Made by a program: the position numbers and the translations under genes
Shown here: piece after piece, positions 37,579 through 48,752 of the stretch
How the letters are laid out: every line of letters starts with the position of its first letter
How positions within the stretch are numbered: the first letter of the stretch is position 1
Notes under the pieces: generated by a model
Told to the model about the DNA's origin: nothing
The model's database searches: none
What the model saw: the letters and a program-made list of their open reading frames with translations, nothing else
NCBI GenBank assembly: GCA_016800925.1
Contig: JABCPU010000291.1
Span: forward strand, 21,944 to 85,943
Direction: 5' to 3'
DNA length: 64,000 bases
Source: Suillus spraguei
Taxonomy: Eukaryota; Basidiomycota; Agaricomycetes; Boletales; Suillaceae

Positions 37579-40500
37579 TTAAGCGTCAGCGCTGAAGCCA
37601 ATGTCTTCATCTGCCGGCTCTTCATCATCTTCTCCTGCCAATGAGTCCAATGCTTCTTTGTCTAGACCGCTGACGCTAGGAACTGAAAGTTTAGTATTGG
37701 TACACGGGTGATAAGGGATCAAGCAGAACACTGCATAATGCAGTTTGGATATGCTGCCATCTAGCTCGGCTAGCCAGTATGAGCTGCCGTTGGTATGACG
37801 CACTACTACCATTGGACCGAGGTACCATGGCTTCGTCTTTCGACTCAGCTCGTAAGCAATCTTGGAATTACACACTAAGACTGACATGCCTGGAGCAAAG
37901 TTATAGTCTTTGATAGTAGCGCTGTACCGGCGCTCAAATTGCCGTACAGAGTTGAGTCTTGCCTTGGTGACTTTTTCTCTGATGCTGCAGAGGTCTTCTT
38001 GCCGCTTCTGTAACTGCCACACGCAGTAAGCGATGAGATTGGTGGTGGAGAATGTCTTTTGACTGGGTAGGTCTACTAGAAAGGTACTTTCAGTGAGATC
38101 AAATGGAAAGATTGGCTCGACACTGTGAACCATAAAATATGGCGATAGCCCAGTGTCATGATGAACGGTAGCACGCTCGGCCCAGAACACAGTATGAATG
38201 GTCTGGTACCAGCAGGACTTGTCCCCCTTGCAACTTTTCATGATGGCCTCCTGGACATCATAATGACGCTGCTCGACAATGCCATTGGCTTGCGAGTTGT
38301 AAGGAGAGATGCAGATTGGGTGAATCCTGTAACAGTTAGCTAACTCTTCTACTGCTGCAATAAAAGCTGGCCCATTGTCAGTAACGATCTCAGTGATAGG
38401 TCCCCACTGACACAGAAGCTCTTCGAAGATGAAGGCGCTAAGGGTCCTGGTGTTTTCCTTATGTAGCATATGCCATTCTGGGTAGCTGGTAAGAGCACAG
38501 TGTGCTTGAACTAAGTGATTGAATCCGCCAGCTTTTGGCATCATCATAGTGTCAAGGTGTGCGCACCTAAAGATACCGCTGGGTACAGGGACGGTTGGCG
38601 GTATGTGCAAGTGGTGAGTCTGCCTGATCTGGCACTTGTGACAAGTCCTGTTGTACCATTTGATATTATCAATAATATATGGCCACCAAAAACGCAAAAG
38701 AAGTCTAGCGTGAGTCGCAAATACTCCCTTATGACCTAAGTCGTCGTGCGCTTCCTTCAGGATATGCAAGCACTTAGCTGCCGGTACAACTAGCTGATGT
38801 TTGCCGAGCGATTGCTGCCGGAAGAGGCTATCCCCTAACATGAAGTACTGAACGAGTGTTTTAATGAAGGACATAAATTCCTTGTCAGTCAAGCTTGCTG
38901 GCCGCTTGCAGTCAGTCAGGAATTGCTGAATTACCAGCATATGTTCGTCTTGGGCTTGGGCGGCCTCTGAACGCTGTATTACGATGCCATCACTATTATG
39001 GGTTATGATACCTAAACATGCAAGTAGTGTGGGTGGTTGAGTTAGTGAGCATGGCATGGGTGAATAATGAGGGTGCCGCAGGATGTTGCCGCAAGGACCT
39101 GCAACTACGCAAGCCCTGTCATTCAAGATCTCCATACTGAAGGAGTACGAGTGGTCTAACCAATCCTCATGGTCATCCTCCTCAGCATGATCTTCGTCTG
39201 CGGCAGGTCTCCTTGAGAGACCATCAGCGCTGGTATGCTTGGTTGCGGGTACATGTACGAGATTGAATTGAAACAAAAGTATACCTGTGATCCAGCAATT
39301 GATCATAGCATTAGGCTAGAGATCTGGGTTATTGATCATCCCCTTGATATACTTCGTGTCCACCTCAACCATAAGGTTGACGATGCCAAAGATATACACC
39401 CACATAGTGCGCAATGCTCTGAACAACCCATATAGCTCGAGCTTCACTTGCGAGTAGCGGCTCTTGACTTCAGTAAGTGTTAGTGAACCAAAGTGGCTAG
39501 GGTAGCGCTTCATGTCCTCACCGATTTGCAAGAGTATAAAACCTATGGCAATAGAAGAAGTGTCAACGGCTAGAATGACTTCTCACCCAGAAACATAATC
39601 AAGCGGTTTTAGCGCTGGCAACTGCATAATAGCATCCTTGAGCGCTTGCATAGCTACCTTCTGTTCTTGACCCCACTCGAATATGATGTTCTTGCGCATC
39701 AGTGCTACTAGTGGTCTCGCTATCTTGGCGAAATCCTTGATGAAAATACGCAAGATGCTGCAGGTACCCAGGAAGCCCCACACATGCATAATAGTGCTAC
39801 ACTCAGGCCAATCACAGATCTTTTGTACCTTCCCAGACTCTGGTACATGCCCTTCGAAGGTACACATGTGCCCTACAATATTGGCAGTAGGCGTGGCTGA
39901 AACGAACTTTTTGGCAGAAACAGTTAGCCCAACCATATGCAAGTGGTGCAAGACGCAGTTAACCACAATTAGGTGTTCCCAGATGAAGCGGTGAATGCCA
40001 GCGTTTTCTGGTATGGTCTCATATGAGCTGTCAGCTCTCTGATACCGCGTCTTTACCAACTTCACGGCAATGTCATCAATGAATGGGAATGTATACATCA
40101 GGATCTCATCTTGTAGAACGAAGCAAATATCCCCTTGAAAGAGCTGTATGCCATTAGCATGGCCCATCAGGAGCATGGTTAGGCAGTAAGGCCCCAATGG
40201 TGTACCAACAACTTTTTCCAGCGTGGCAGGAGGGATTGGGATGGTGTGTGCGGTACTGTCAGTATCTTGTACAGCAAAAAGTACTTTTCATTGAGACAGC
40301 CACGTTCTGACGCATCCCAAGTGAAGGCGGTCTCGTGTTCATGAACAAGCCAATGTACAAGCTTGTCCTCCTCTGGCCATAGCCACTTTGCGGGATCCAG
40401 ATCGAGTGTGTCAGCTCTCTCTTGGGTAAACTGCTTGCCAGGTACAAAGTCTGGTGGGTGCAGTGGTAACTCAGGTAAACTGGCCAAAGGGTCTGGCAGT

Positions 40501-40694
40501 AATTCCCGTTGCACGTGGTACTCTGGTGGCATGGTAGTTGGGACGGTGTTAACTTTCTTGCCCACAGGTTTGTAGATGTAGGAATGTGTGGTTTCGTCGT
40601 AGGTATAAACACTGTAGAAGGCTTCAGTAGACTCGGCATTAATGGAGGCACTGCTTGCAACCTTACTGCTACCGCTGATATCATCGCTCGACAT
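37579..40694 (-). pseudogene. Element A pol remnant: RT, RNase H, integrase
   Basis: One frame is followed from 40197 down to 37579 with in-frame stops at about 39583 (TGA) and 39316 (TAG). Seen: RT catalytic FIDDIAVK, the thumb-side GLTVSAKKF and VWGFLGTCSILRIFIKDFA, RNase H (ILAVDTSSIAIGF, KLELYGLFRALR), DGLSRRP tether, integrase zinc finger (HDDLGHKG... CHKC), and catalytic residues in HLDTMM, IVTDNGPAF and NGIVEQRH. The N-terminal part 40694-40179 is in a different frame and runs from ERADTLDLDP-type sequence through the EHETAFTW segment to a proline-rich PPATLEK-like segment, then straight to TPLGPYCLTMLLMG. The RT fingers and palm segment expected between them is missing, an internal deletion of roughly 100 residues. 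Confidence 0.85.
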
Positions 40695-40979
40695 CGCTCA
40701 CTCGACGCAACTGTTTCTGACTATATCTCGACCATGGTAGCACCGCTACACACAACGCTAGTTCCAGTGGCATCATCGCTGACCGCGGCAACTTACCACT
40801 GACCACGGTGCTTCATTCGCACATAAGTTAGACTCGAACTTGACCATACTAATAGGCATCCCCCTTTAGGGTCGAACGCTCTTGTTTTCACAAGTGAAGC
40901 AGACTAGATGGAGCGCAAGACTCACATACTAACTTAGGAGGTAGTTTATCTACAGCCCAGGTTAGGTTGTATCTTTACA
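40660..40979 (+). repeat. 5' LTR of element B (truncated)
   Basis: Matches the last 320 bp of the 45354-46062 LTR with scattered substitutions and a short insertion near 40692. Upstream the sequence turns into element A pol, so the first 390 bp of the LTR are missing. Confidence 0.75.
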
Positions 40980-40981
40980 AC

Positions 40982-40992
40982 TGGAGCCCACC
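40982..40992 (+). promoter_or_regulatory. Primer-binding-site-like sequence of element B
   Basis: TGGAGCCCACC begins three bases after the CA end of the LTR, the position and TGG opening expected of a tRNA primer-binding site. Confidence 0.5.
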
Positions 40993-41089
40993 ATGAGGGG
41001 GTCCTTTGGTATAGTTTTGTTCTTGTCTCAATCGCTTACTGCACGCTCGTCACCGCAGTTATTACCGCACCACTACGCTACTGATAAAT

Positions 41090-42247
41090 ATGTCTGACAG
41101 ATTTTGCATGCCACTGCGCCGCATGGCAGCGGCACCATACTTTGATGGTAACCCAAGAGAATTGCTAACATTCCTCGCTACTGTAGATGAGCTGGCAGAC
41201 TTGGCTGGCATCGCTGATAAAGCACGCATCAAGGTGGCTATATGCTATGCAGACCCTGATGAAGCAGAAGTATGGGAATGTCTTGACGAATACAATGGTA
41301 ACAGCTTTGTAGACTTTGCTAATGCTATCTTGCACTTGTACCCAGAATGTGGTCCTATTACATTCAACCGCACAGTTACCACTGAAGCAGTCGCTCCACT
41401 GGCAGGCCCCTATCAGGGAAACACTATTGAGCACTCTGATGCTGACGTACTGCAACAAGTTACAGCATTGGAAATCACTACCGCTGAGCAAGTATCGCTA
41501 CCACTCGAAGATAACGCACCACCGGTGGTTCAGCAATTGCTAATGGCACCAAGTACAGACAGCACTATGCTACCTATGGCACTACCGTGCGAGGATATGG
41601 CACCCTTGCCAGTCCAAGCACTCGACGAAAGTTTGTCCCTGAATGAACCATGCTATACTGACGACACTGTGTTTTGCACCATTTATACAGACAGCAATGC
41701 ATACTGCTCGCTAGAAGAAACAGATGAAATGGGAATTGACTTGGTTAGTACTGACATTTCACTGACAGAACTTTTGATGATCATGGAGCCTGAACACTCT
41801 CAAGACAAAGTACCGCAGACCGCTAGCACCGATAGCGAAGAAGTTATAGAAGTATCACTGGAAAGGTATAGTATAGTAGAAGCGCCGATGCATACCGCAG
41901 AAGCAATGCTTACCACTCAGACTATCACCGCACGCTTACCACTGACATCTAAAGAAACGTTCACCACAGGAGCTATTCAGCTGAACTTGCAGACCACATG
42001 TGCCTACCGCTGTGTGTTGACCGCTGCGTTAGTATGCAAAGACGATGGTCTTACCAGGCCATACTGCGTTCCTAGCCTTACTGCGGCTAGAAGGTTTATT
42101 ATCGACTACTGGCATACGTTCTTGTGGCAGACGACAAAGCGCGGCCTACCACCTGCTAGTTGTCTGCCAACTATCGTCCCACAGTACTGCAGGCCATCTC
42201 AGTACGAACGCAGATCATGCAGTATCCATTGCAGAAGAAGAAGCTAA
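41090..42247 (+). CDS. Gag-like ORF of element B, 385 aa
   Basis: An uninterrupted frame. Residues 9-90 (PLRRMAAAPYFDGNPRELL ... DEAEVWECLDEYNG ... ILHLYPEC) parallel the gag of element A (PLRGTDAVPKFDGTPAHLL ... DSETWEILDEA ... LLYPGCEG), so this is a capsid-type N-terminus. From about residue 95 it is unlike the other gag: acidic, Thr/Leu-rich, with no zinc knuckle, ending in a Cys/Arg-rich tail that may come from former non-coding or antisense sequence. The intact frame in a family whose other ORFs are broken is notable. Confidence 0.65.
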   Translation: MSDRFCMPLRRMAAAPYFDGNPRELLTFLATVDELADLAGIADKARIKVAICYADPDEAEVWECLDEYNGNSFVDFANAILHLYPECGPITFNRTVTTEAVAPLAGPYQGNTIEHSDADVLQQVTALEITTAEQVSLPLEDNAPPVVQQLLMAPSTDSTMLPMALPCEDMAPLPVQALDESLSLNEPCYTDDTVFCTIYTDSNAYCSLEETDEMGIDLVSTDISLTELLMIMEPEHSQDKVPQTASTDSEEVIEVSLERYSIVEAPMHTAEAMLTTQTITARLPLTSKETFTTGAIQLNLQTTCAYRCVLTAALVCKDDGLTRPYCVPSLTAARRFIIDYWHTFLWQTTKRGLPPASCLPTIVPQYCRPSQYERRSCSIHCRRRS

Positions 42248-42988
42248 CCCCAGAAGTCAAGCATCAAAGACCCAAGCACATATACCCGCCAGCAGAAACC
42301 CCAACGGCATCATTCATTACCCTACTGCCACCGACATTCGCTAATACCACCCTTGTTACTTGATCATAAAAACAAAGAAAAGAAATACCGCATGCATACG
42401 ATAGTCTCTGTTTTACCCTAGGTTTCATCCAGCGATCAGTTCCACACTTTCAAATGCACACTCACATGGCATCACTTACATACATTAGCACAAATGAGCG
42501 CACAGACTTTTGTTATGGTACGAAGGACTATATCGATTGGACAAGGAATACCGTGCACCGCTAAAGTACTATATACCTTTTTCTTCGAATGTGTAGGCAG
42601 CACACCATGCCCATTGATTGATAAGACAGGAGATATCACGCCGAAGCTTACTGCAGTGGCAATACCGCAGGCATAGATGAAGATAGCGCAACAAAGAAGA
42701 CAAGACAAGTGGAACCTTGCACAGACTTGCAGTATCAGTTCAAATTGTGTTGACCGCAAGTGAGCGCTTACTATACATTACTGTTTATCTTAGGCATCAA
42801 ATGGACTATGACTTGCACTAGGACTTGGACATGGAGGCATTTGGACTTATTGGACCTCCCAAGGACTTAGGCATTCACACTGTTATTGGAGCCGCCAGGA
42901 CCCCTATTATTGCAGCAACTATTCTATGGTACAAGATATAGTACAGGAGCTAAGGTACAAGTACAAGGAAAAGAGAAAGAAGAAGTAT
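42248..42988. other. Element B spacer
   Basis: No coding frame of note. Read on the minus strand it resembles 36925-37520 of element A, including a GGGTAAAAC block, a GCGGTATTT block followed by T-runs, and a GTCCAA/ATGTCC-rich stretch. Confidence 0.5.
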
Positions 42989-44314
42989 CTACAGGCGGCG
43001 GTTCATACAACCGCGGAGAAAGTTCATGTTTCCCACCAACTCCCTCATCATTCCCTCCATCTGCATAAAGCATGCTTGGGTGTCCTCAAGCTGAGCCGCC
43101 ATCAAGAAGTCCAGATTTTCACCTTGCAGGTCCTGCAGATGCTGCGCGACATCCACGGCTTCCTCCTCAGATTCTTCTTCCACCGCTGCCAGAGACTGCG
43201 CCTTAGCAGCGAGTTTTGCTGGGCAGGGGGGAGACGCGACCACCGCTGGCTCACTGTCAGTCACCTCAATGACTTCATCCAGTTTCTTGGATTTTACTGC
43301 AGTGGCACTCTTGGAGCTGCTGGTGCCAGCGACCACAGGCGGCGTCTTTGCCGTGGGACGCATCCTTTTGTGACGAACTAAAAGTCAAAATGAGTTAGCA
43401 CAGAAGTAAGTCAAGAAAAGAAAGAAGAACCCACCTGTGTTATGGGAGCACCTATGTTTGTGCTTGTGGCAGTTATCACAGACCTTGTCTGGCTGGCTGG
43501 TGCAGATTATGTCCCACTTGGCGCAATTTTCGCACTTTGTGGTGTGCTGCGGATTGCCAGTGCGCATGTGAGCAGCCTTTGGCTAAAACAAAATCAGTAA
43601 ACACTAAGTCAAAGAAAGAAAGAAAGACTCACCGGTGGTTGTTCTATAACTACCTCTAAAGACTTCTTTGAGGAGGGCCACACTACCCTCTTGGGTGCGG
43701 GTGCTTCCTCCTCCTCCTCACTGTCACCGCCAGCACATCTTCCGCCTCAGGGTCCTCCTCCAGGGACCGTTTCTTCCCTTTCCCCTTGTCAAGTACTGCA
43801 GGCTCAGATGGAGCCGCAGCAACCTTCTTCTTTCCTCAGCTGCTTTCTCAGCGGCAGCGACTTCCAAGCAATAAGTGCTTACGATTGGCATTACTGCATT
43901 TGCCGCGAGTACCTCCTCAGGCGTCAAGCCCAAGCTAAGGCTGTGTGCCATGCCTTTGTGGCAGCACTCTTCTACATCACGCTAGAGAAAAGATAAGTTA
44001 GTACACTACTGCTAAAGAAGAAAGAGAAAAGATGCACGAAGAAGTGCTCCCAAGCTTCACCCACGATCCTTCTCTTCCAGCAGCTCCTCATTGTTGTCTG
44101 GTGTGGAGAGGATGAGACTGTCCAATTTCTCTTGGAGGGCGGCGAGTTTTGTTTGCGCCGCTGATGGTGCAGGTGGGAGCAGAGACATCAAAAGCAAAGG
44201 ATGATGATGACATCGTAGTATGAGGTAAAGATGGGAGAAAGTAGAGAAGTCCAATGATGGCCCTTTTGTAGGGAACGGTAATTTCATGACCACACGCATC
44301 ACACTCCGCTGCAT
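42989..44314 (-). pseudogene. Second antisense Zn2Cys6 gene (element B), frame-damaged
   Basis: Minus-strand exons: an N-terminal helical part (44200-44060), a Glu/Lys-rich part (about 43970-43640), the cluster exon (43567-43430) and a C-terminal exon (43363-42989). The cluster reads CENC, six residues, C, seven residues, CDNC, six residues, C, the same spacing as the element A copy. The C-terminal FMQMEGMMRELVGNMNFLRG matches that copy's YVQMQGLMKEMAASMKYL region. Two frame changes near 43840 and 43735 are needed to keep the acidic middle part (APSEPAVLDKGKGKK, then DSEEEEEAPAPKRVVW) in one protein, so this copy is probably broken. Confidence 0.6.
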
Positions 44315-44610
44315 TGTCCACAGTCACAGCACGGCGCATCCACAATTCCACGTTGCATGGCAAATTCCGCTTATGCATCTCATCACATGATCTTGATATT
44401 GCTTGAATTCTTGCTAAGTCCCTTACCAGCGGTATAGTTGACTGGGGACGGTCAGTTTCTAAAGTTCCCAGGGGATGTAACGAACATATTGGCGCTGGGC
44501 TTAAAACCCCATCTTTTGACACTCGTCTCACATCTATAGGAGTTACCACTTGTCCATGGCCATCTTACCCCTTTAGCATTACTGGCAGCATCCCACATTT
44601 ACTGCACACC

Positions 44611-45244
44611 TGTTACGAACTAGGGTGGCATCACCAGCAACAGTGAAAAGACACAGACGGTCTGCTGGGAAGTTCTACAATGTCCAGAAGAGGACAAGGT
44701 GAAAGTACAAGGAACACGTTCTGAGTACTATCAAGGGTTCCGCCTCAAAGACAAGTCTAAGAGGTTCTACGAGAATAGAGATTAAGGTTAAGGAGTGCTT
44801 AGACTTAGAGATGATTCAAGATGACTAAAGATTGGAGATCTTTAGCGAAGAGGAATCTAGGTAAAACCCAGTAAGATTAAAGTAAGGAATCTACTACAAG
44901 TACACTGTGCTTATATAGGTACATATGTGCGCACAGACCAGGTAACCGTGGGAATATAAGTGCATATCCTAATAAGGAAGGCATGTATCATACAAGCATG
45001 TTGAAACGCATGAGTCAGAGATGAAAGCATGTGTTTAGCGTACGTGTATGCTAAACCAGCTGAGTCGAGAATGGAGTCATGGGAATCATGACATCACATG
45101 ATATACGTATCATTGATGTACTAGTTGAATCATGCAGTCATGTGATGTCTGATGGAAGTGGAAGTGTCCGAGCAATAAGCTCCATATCACGTGATATACG
45201 AGAATAGGAAAGAAGAATGAATAGGGGCACGTATGACTGTAACA
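44611..45244 (-). repeat. Solo LTR of the Tf2-like family inside element B
   Basis: Begins TGTTACGAACT and ends GACTGTAACA. Inverted, it matches the LTR at 48277-48752 along its whole length with small indels. Its TATATAAG promoter reads toward lower coordinates, so it is inserted in minus orientation. The five flanking bases (ACACC left, GCACC right) agree at four of five positions, as expected for an aged target-site duplication. Confidence 0.75.
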
Positions 45245-45353
45245 GCACCATACCGACTACCGCACCACATTCCACGTACCAATGTCCTCCCATGTCCTTG
45301 CCACATCCGCATAGCTCCATTTGGTGTGTCATTTGTTTTATGTTCATTATCAC

Positions 45354-46062
45354 TGATTCCACAGCAAGTCTTATTACATGTTGCCTTGTGCCGCAGCGCC
45401 TCACGCTATGTTTACATATGGTGGTTACTGCACTTGAGCACTACTGATCTTGCCTAGAGTATTCCGAGTACATATGATTTAGGATATAAGCACTGCATAC
45501 CCCGCACGATACAGTACCTGATTTTACACCATTGCATGTACTATAGGTCAGGATTATTGTCTAGCTCTGGATCTACCCAGTAGTAGATGTAGTCTTTAAA
45601 GTTCCTTATCGCTCGTTAATCTATCACACTCATTCGCCGTTACCGCTGGCATACTGCTGGACTTTTGACTGTTATTTTGACTGAACTTCTCATGCACCGC
45701 TACTTTACCGCTGAAAGTACCACGGCTTTCTTTACTGTTTCTTCACACTGCTCACAACTTTACCGCTACCGCTGATATCATTGCTCGACGCAACTGTTTC
45801 TGACTATATCTCAACCATGGTAGCACTGCTACACACGACACTAGTTCTGGTGGCATCATCGCTGACCCCGGCAACTTACTGCAGACCAAGACACTTCATT
45901 CACACATAAGTTAGACTTGAACCCGACCATACTAATAGGCATCCCCCTTTAGGGTCGAACGCTCTTGTTTTCACAAGTGAAGCAGACTAGATGGAGCACA
46001 AGACTCACATACTAACTTAGGAGGTAGTTTATCTACAGCCCAGGTTAGGTTGTATCTTTACA
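45354..46062 (+). repeat. 3' LTR of element B
   Basis: Starts near TGATTCCACAGC and ends GTATCTTTACA. Shares long blocks with the 5' LTR and, inverted, with the LTR of element A. The right boundary is followed directly by element A protease-side sequence. Confidence 0.7.
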
Positions 46063-46131
46063 GCGGTAATGGTTCTTGAGAAATGAAAGAAGAAGAAGAA
46101 TGAAACATTTGGGAGTCTCCCTGCGCCATGT

Positions 46132-48261
46132 GTGGCTCATCGATCTTTAAAAATTCTTCTCAGTAGACGTTGCTGGGCACTTAGCGCAACCCTGACATTT
46201 CTTTACCCATGGCTGCGTGGGTATGCATATGACCTTGCCATTATTAGGGTCAGTGAGTGTAAGGTCCTGCTCATCACTTGGCGTGTCCTCAGTATTACAT
46301 GCCGTCATCATGTAGAATGGTCTTCCTAGCAAGAGATCAAAGTTAGCGGTCTTGACAACTTGTATCTGGAACAGCATTTTGCTGGTTCCAAAGTTTAGCG
46401 GTAAGTTCTCAATGACTCCTAGCATCTTGTTGGTAGACGTGTTAGCTGATTCCATGTTGATCTTGTGGTCCGGTCTCAACGGTGTGGAACCCAGCACACA
46501 CCAAACTTTTGCCGGCCTGACAAGACATTCAGCGCCCTGGTCCAATGTGAACATCAAGACCTGGCCCTTGGTAATGGCCATGATAGCCTGCAGCAGTGCA
46601 AAATGTTCTGCGACCACTCATCCGTCAGCACCTCATGAGCGGTAATGCTCCCAATACTTCATCTGTTCCCTAGCGCTAGGCATGATGCCTAACTCATTGA
46701 CTAGCGCAGCATTAATGCTAACCCACTTGTTGGTAATGGCTTCCTTAAGGTTCTTGCAGATCTCCGGCACTACCGCAATTAGTTTGTGTACTGGTATGGT
46801 AACGTCAGAGTCCAGAATACGGTTGATGACACACCTATCAGCATCCTTGTCTTCCAGTGGATGCTGGTACCTATATTGGGGTGCAGGTTGGTTGGCGGCA
46901 TCAGTAGACGAAGAAGAAGTTGCAGGTGCTGGAGGTGCTGTACTTTTGGCGGTATCAGTAGACAAAGAAGAAGTCACAGGTACTGGTGCTGAGTGTGGGG
47001 TACTTTTGGCGGTAGGTGCTGCTGGCTTAAGGATCTAAGTACTGGGGTTGGGCGTCGCACTTGCTTTGACTTGGGGTGAAACCACCTCCTCAACCATGTC
47101 AGCAGCCTTAGAGGATGGTCCCGCTTTAGGTCTTGGCGGCATCTCAACGCCATCAAACTGCACGGTCTTTCCCTTGTCAGATTTCCTAGCAGCATAAGCG
47201 TCAGCATTATTATCATCGTACAAATCCTGTGCCAGACGCAAGTCATTAGCGTGTTCCACTTCAGTGTCTGTCCTGTGAATGGCGTTAGTGTGCAAGAATG
47301 CAGAGGGATTGATGTTGAGCATGGCGTCATGCCCATGCTCAACCCAGCAGTACAGGTTTCTCAATACCATAGTGTTAGCTCCCATAGCGGGGCTTTTGCT
47401 TGCCAAGTGGTCAAGGCTTCATTGGAAATCGGGACCAAGACGAGGGACCGCATTGCCGTTAGGCAGAACTATGCGCCCATTCCTATTAATGATCTTACTG
47501 TCGCGTATGTACACTTCCTTGATTGTGCAATCCAGCATCTTGTGCAGACCACTGCAGAAGTGGCACGTGATGGGGGCATACTGCACATACTCTCGCTTGA
47601 TCACAATGCCAGGATTGGCTGGTTGTGTCTGTGGTTGCAGTGACACCTGTTGAGCAGTAGAAGATTTAGTGTATGCCGGCAAGGAAGCTGGCGCCATTAC
47701 AGTAGTGGAGGTACTTGGCAAAAGAAAGATTGCTGCTTCGTATACCTTTTTGATGTTGTAAGGATCTTCTGGGTGATGCGCGGTAAGCGTAATCTCAAGC
47801 TGCTGCATAATAGTGGTCTTGGCAGTAGCGTGGAATCCATCAAGAAACAGACGGTCCTGCTCAAGTTCAGCGAGCTTCTTTTTAGTGATCAAGTGCTGAG
47901 AGATCTTGAGGAACTTCCTATAGTACAGCCCGAGATCCTCTTGCGAGGTCATTGGCATACAGGCTTGTTCTGCACAAAGGTTCTCAAGGTCAGTGCGGGT
48001 GAAGCAGCGGTTGCCTTCACATCCAGGGTACAAAAGCTTTACTGCTGCAGTAAACTTAGCCCAATCTGGCAGACTGGCTTCGTCAAGTATCTCCCATGTC
48101 TCGGAGTCATCAATAGGCGCATATCTCAGCACTGCCTTAATAAGGTGCTTGCTGGTCAAGTTGGCATGAGCGCCTAAGAGTTCTACATCCTCGAAAAGCA
48201 GCAAAAGGTGTGCTGGGGTGCCATCAAATTTAGGCACAGCATCTGTGCCCCTTAGTGGCAT
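46132..48261 (-). pseudogene. Element A gag and protease region
   Basis: A single frame runs from MPLRGTDAV at 48261 to 46132 but is cut by in-frame stops at about 47419 (TGA), 47035 (TAG) and near 46633 (TGA twice). The first 280 residues are gag: capsid-type helices, then a short Cys motif (CHFCSGLHKMLDC). A Pro/Ser/Thr linker with PAPATSSSSTDAANQPAP follows, then a protease-like segment with ENLPLNFGTSKMLF and NFDLLLGRPFY. Ends in a Cys-rich piece (CQGCAKCPA) that in related elements precedes RT. Confidence 0.75.
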
Positions 48262-48276
48262 ATGTAATGGAGTTGT

Positions 48277-48752
48277 TGTTACAGTCGTACGTGCCCCTAT
48301 TCATTCTCTCTTTGTCTCCCTTATTTGTACATCATGTCACATGACTCCGACTCATATGCTCAACGCATCTGTACTATAGTTGCCTTCCTTGTTTGGATAC
48401 GCACTTACATTCTCACATCTCCCTTGGTCCGTGCGCACATATTGGTCTATTTAAGCACGTTGTACTATGCTTGTATACTTCACTTTAATCTTACTGGGTT
48501 TTACCTGGAACTTCCTTCGCTTAGGTCTCCAACCTAAGTCGTCTTGAATCATCTCTAAGTCTAAGCACTCCTTAGCCTTAGTCTCTATTCTTGTAGAACC
48601 TCTTAGACTTGTCTTTGAGGCCGAACCCTTGATCGTACTCGGAACACGTTCCTTGTACTTTCACCTTGTCCTCTTCTGGACATTGTAGAACTTCCCAGCA
48701 GACCGTCTGTGTCTTTTCACTGTCGCTGGTGACGCCACCCCAGTTCGTAACA
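48277..48752 (+). repeat. 5' LTR of a Tf2-like element
   Basis: TGTTACAGTCG at the start and AGTTCGTAACA at the end form the usual inverted LTR tips. A TATTTAAG promoter-like element lies near 48450. The next base begins RT coding sequence, so primer site, gag, protease and the first part of RT are missing. Confidence 0.75.

Larger units (their letters stand above)
40660..46062 (+). mobile_element. Element B: non-autonomous LTR retrotransposon (gag-like ORF, no pol)
   Basis: Direct LTRs at about 40660-40979 (5' LTR, truncated) and 45354-46062 (3' LTR) share long identical blocks ending ...GTATCTTTACA. A primer-binding-site-like TGGAGCCCACC begins 3 nt after the 5' LTR, then a gag-like ORF (41090-42247). 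No RT or integrase is present. An antisense Zn2Cys6 gene (42989-44314, minus) sits before the 3' LTR, the same layout as element A. The intergenic DNA downstream of each antisense ORF is also similar (36925-37520 versus the inverse of 42365-42985). It splits element A between protease and RT. Confidence 0.7.
34615..48261 (-). mobile_element. Element A: Ty3/gypsy-like LTR retrotransposon, broken by nested insertion
   Basis: Read on the minus strand: gag (from 48261), protease region (to 46132), an interruption by element B (46062-40660), RT-RNaseH-integrase (40694-37579), an antisense Zn2Cys6 ORF on the plus strand (35763-36922), then the 3' LTR (35191-34615). Its own 5' LTR is gone; only 15 bp separate the gag start from the end of a different LTR at 48277. 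Several in-frame stops and a large RT deletion show that it is dead. Confidence 0.7.

Noticed and set aside
40660..46062. Possible long terminal inverted repeats around the pol-containing parts (34615 with 40979, and 44611 with 48752)
   Set aside because: At first these looked like terminal inverted repeats. PBS position, TATA direction and LTR tips show instead that they are LTRs of different elements in opposite orientation, brought together by nesting.
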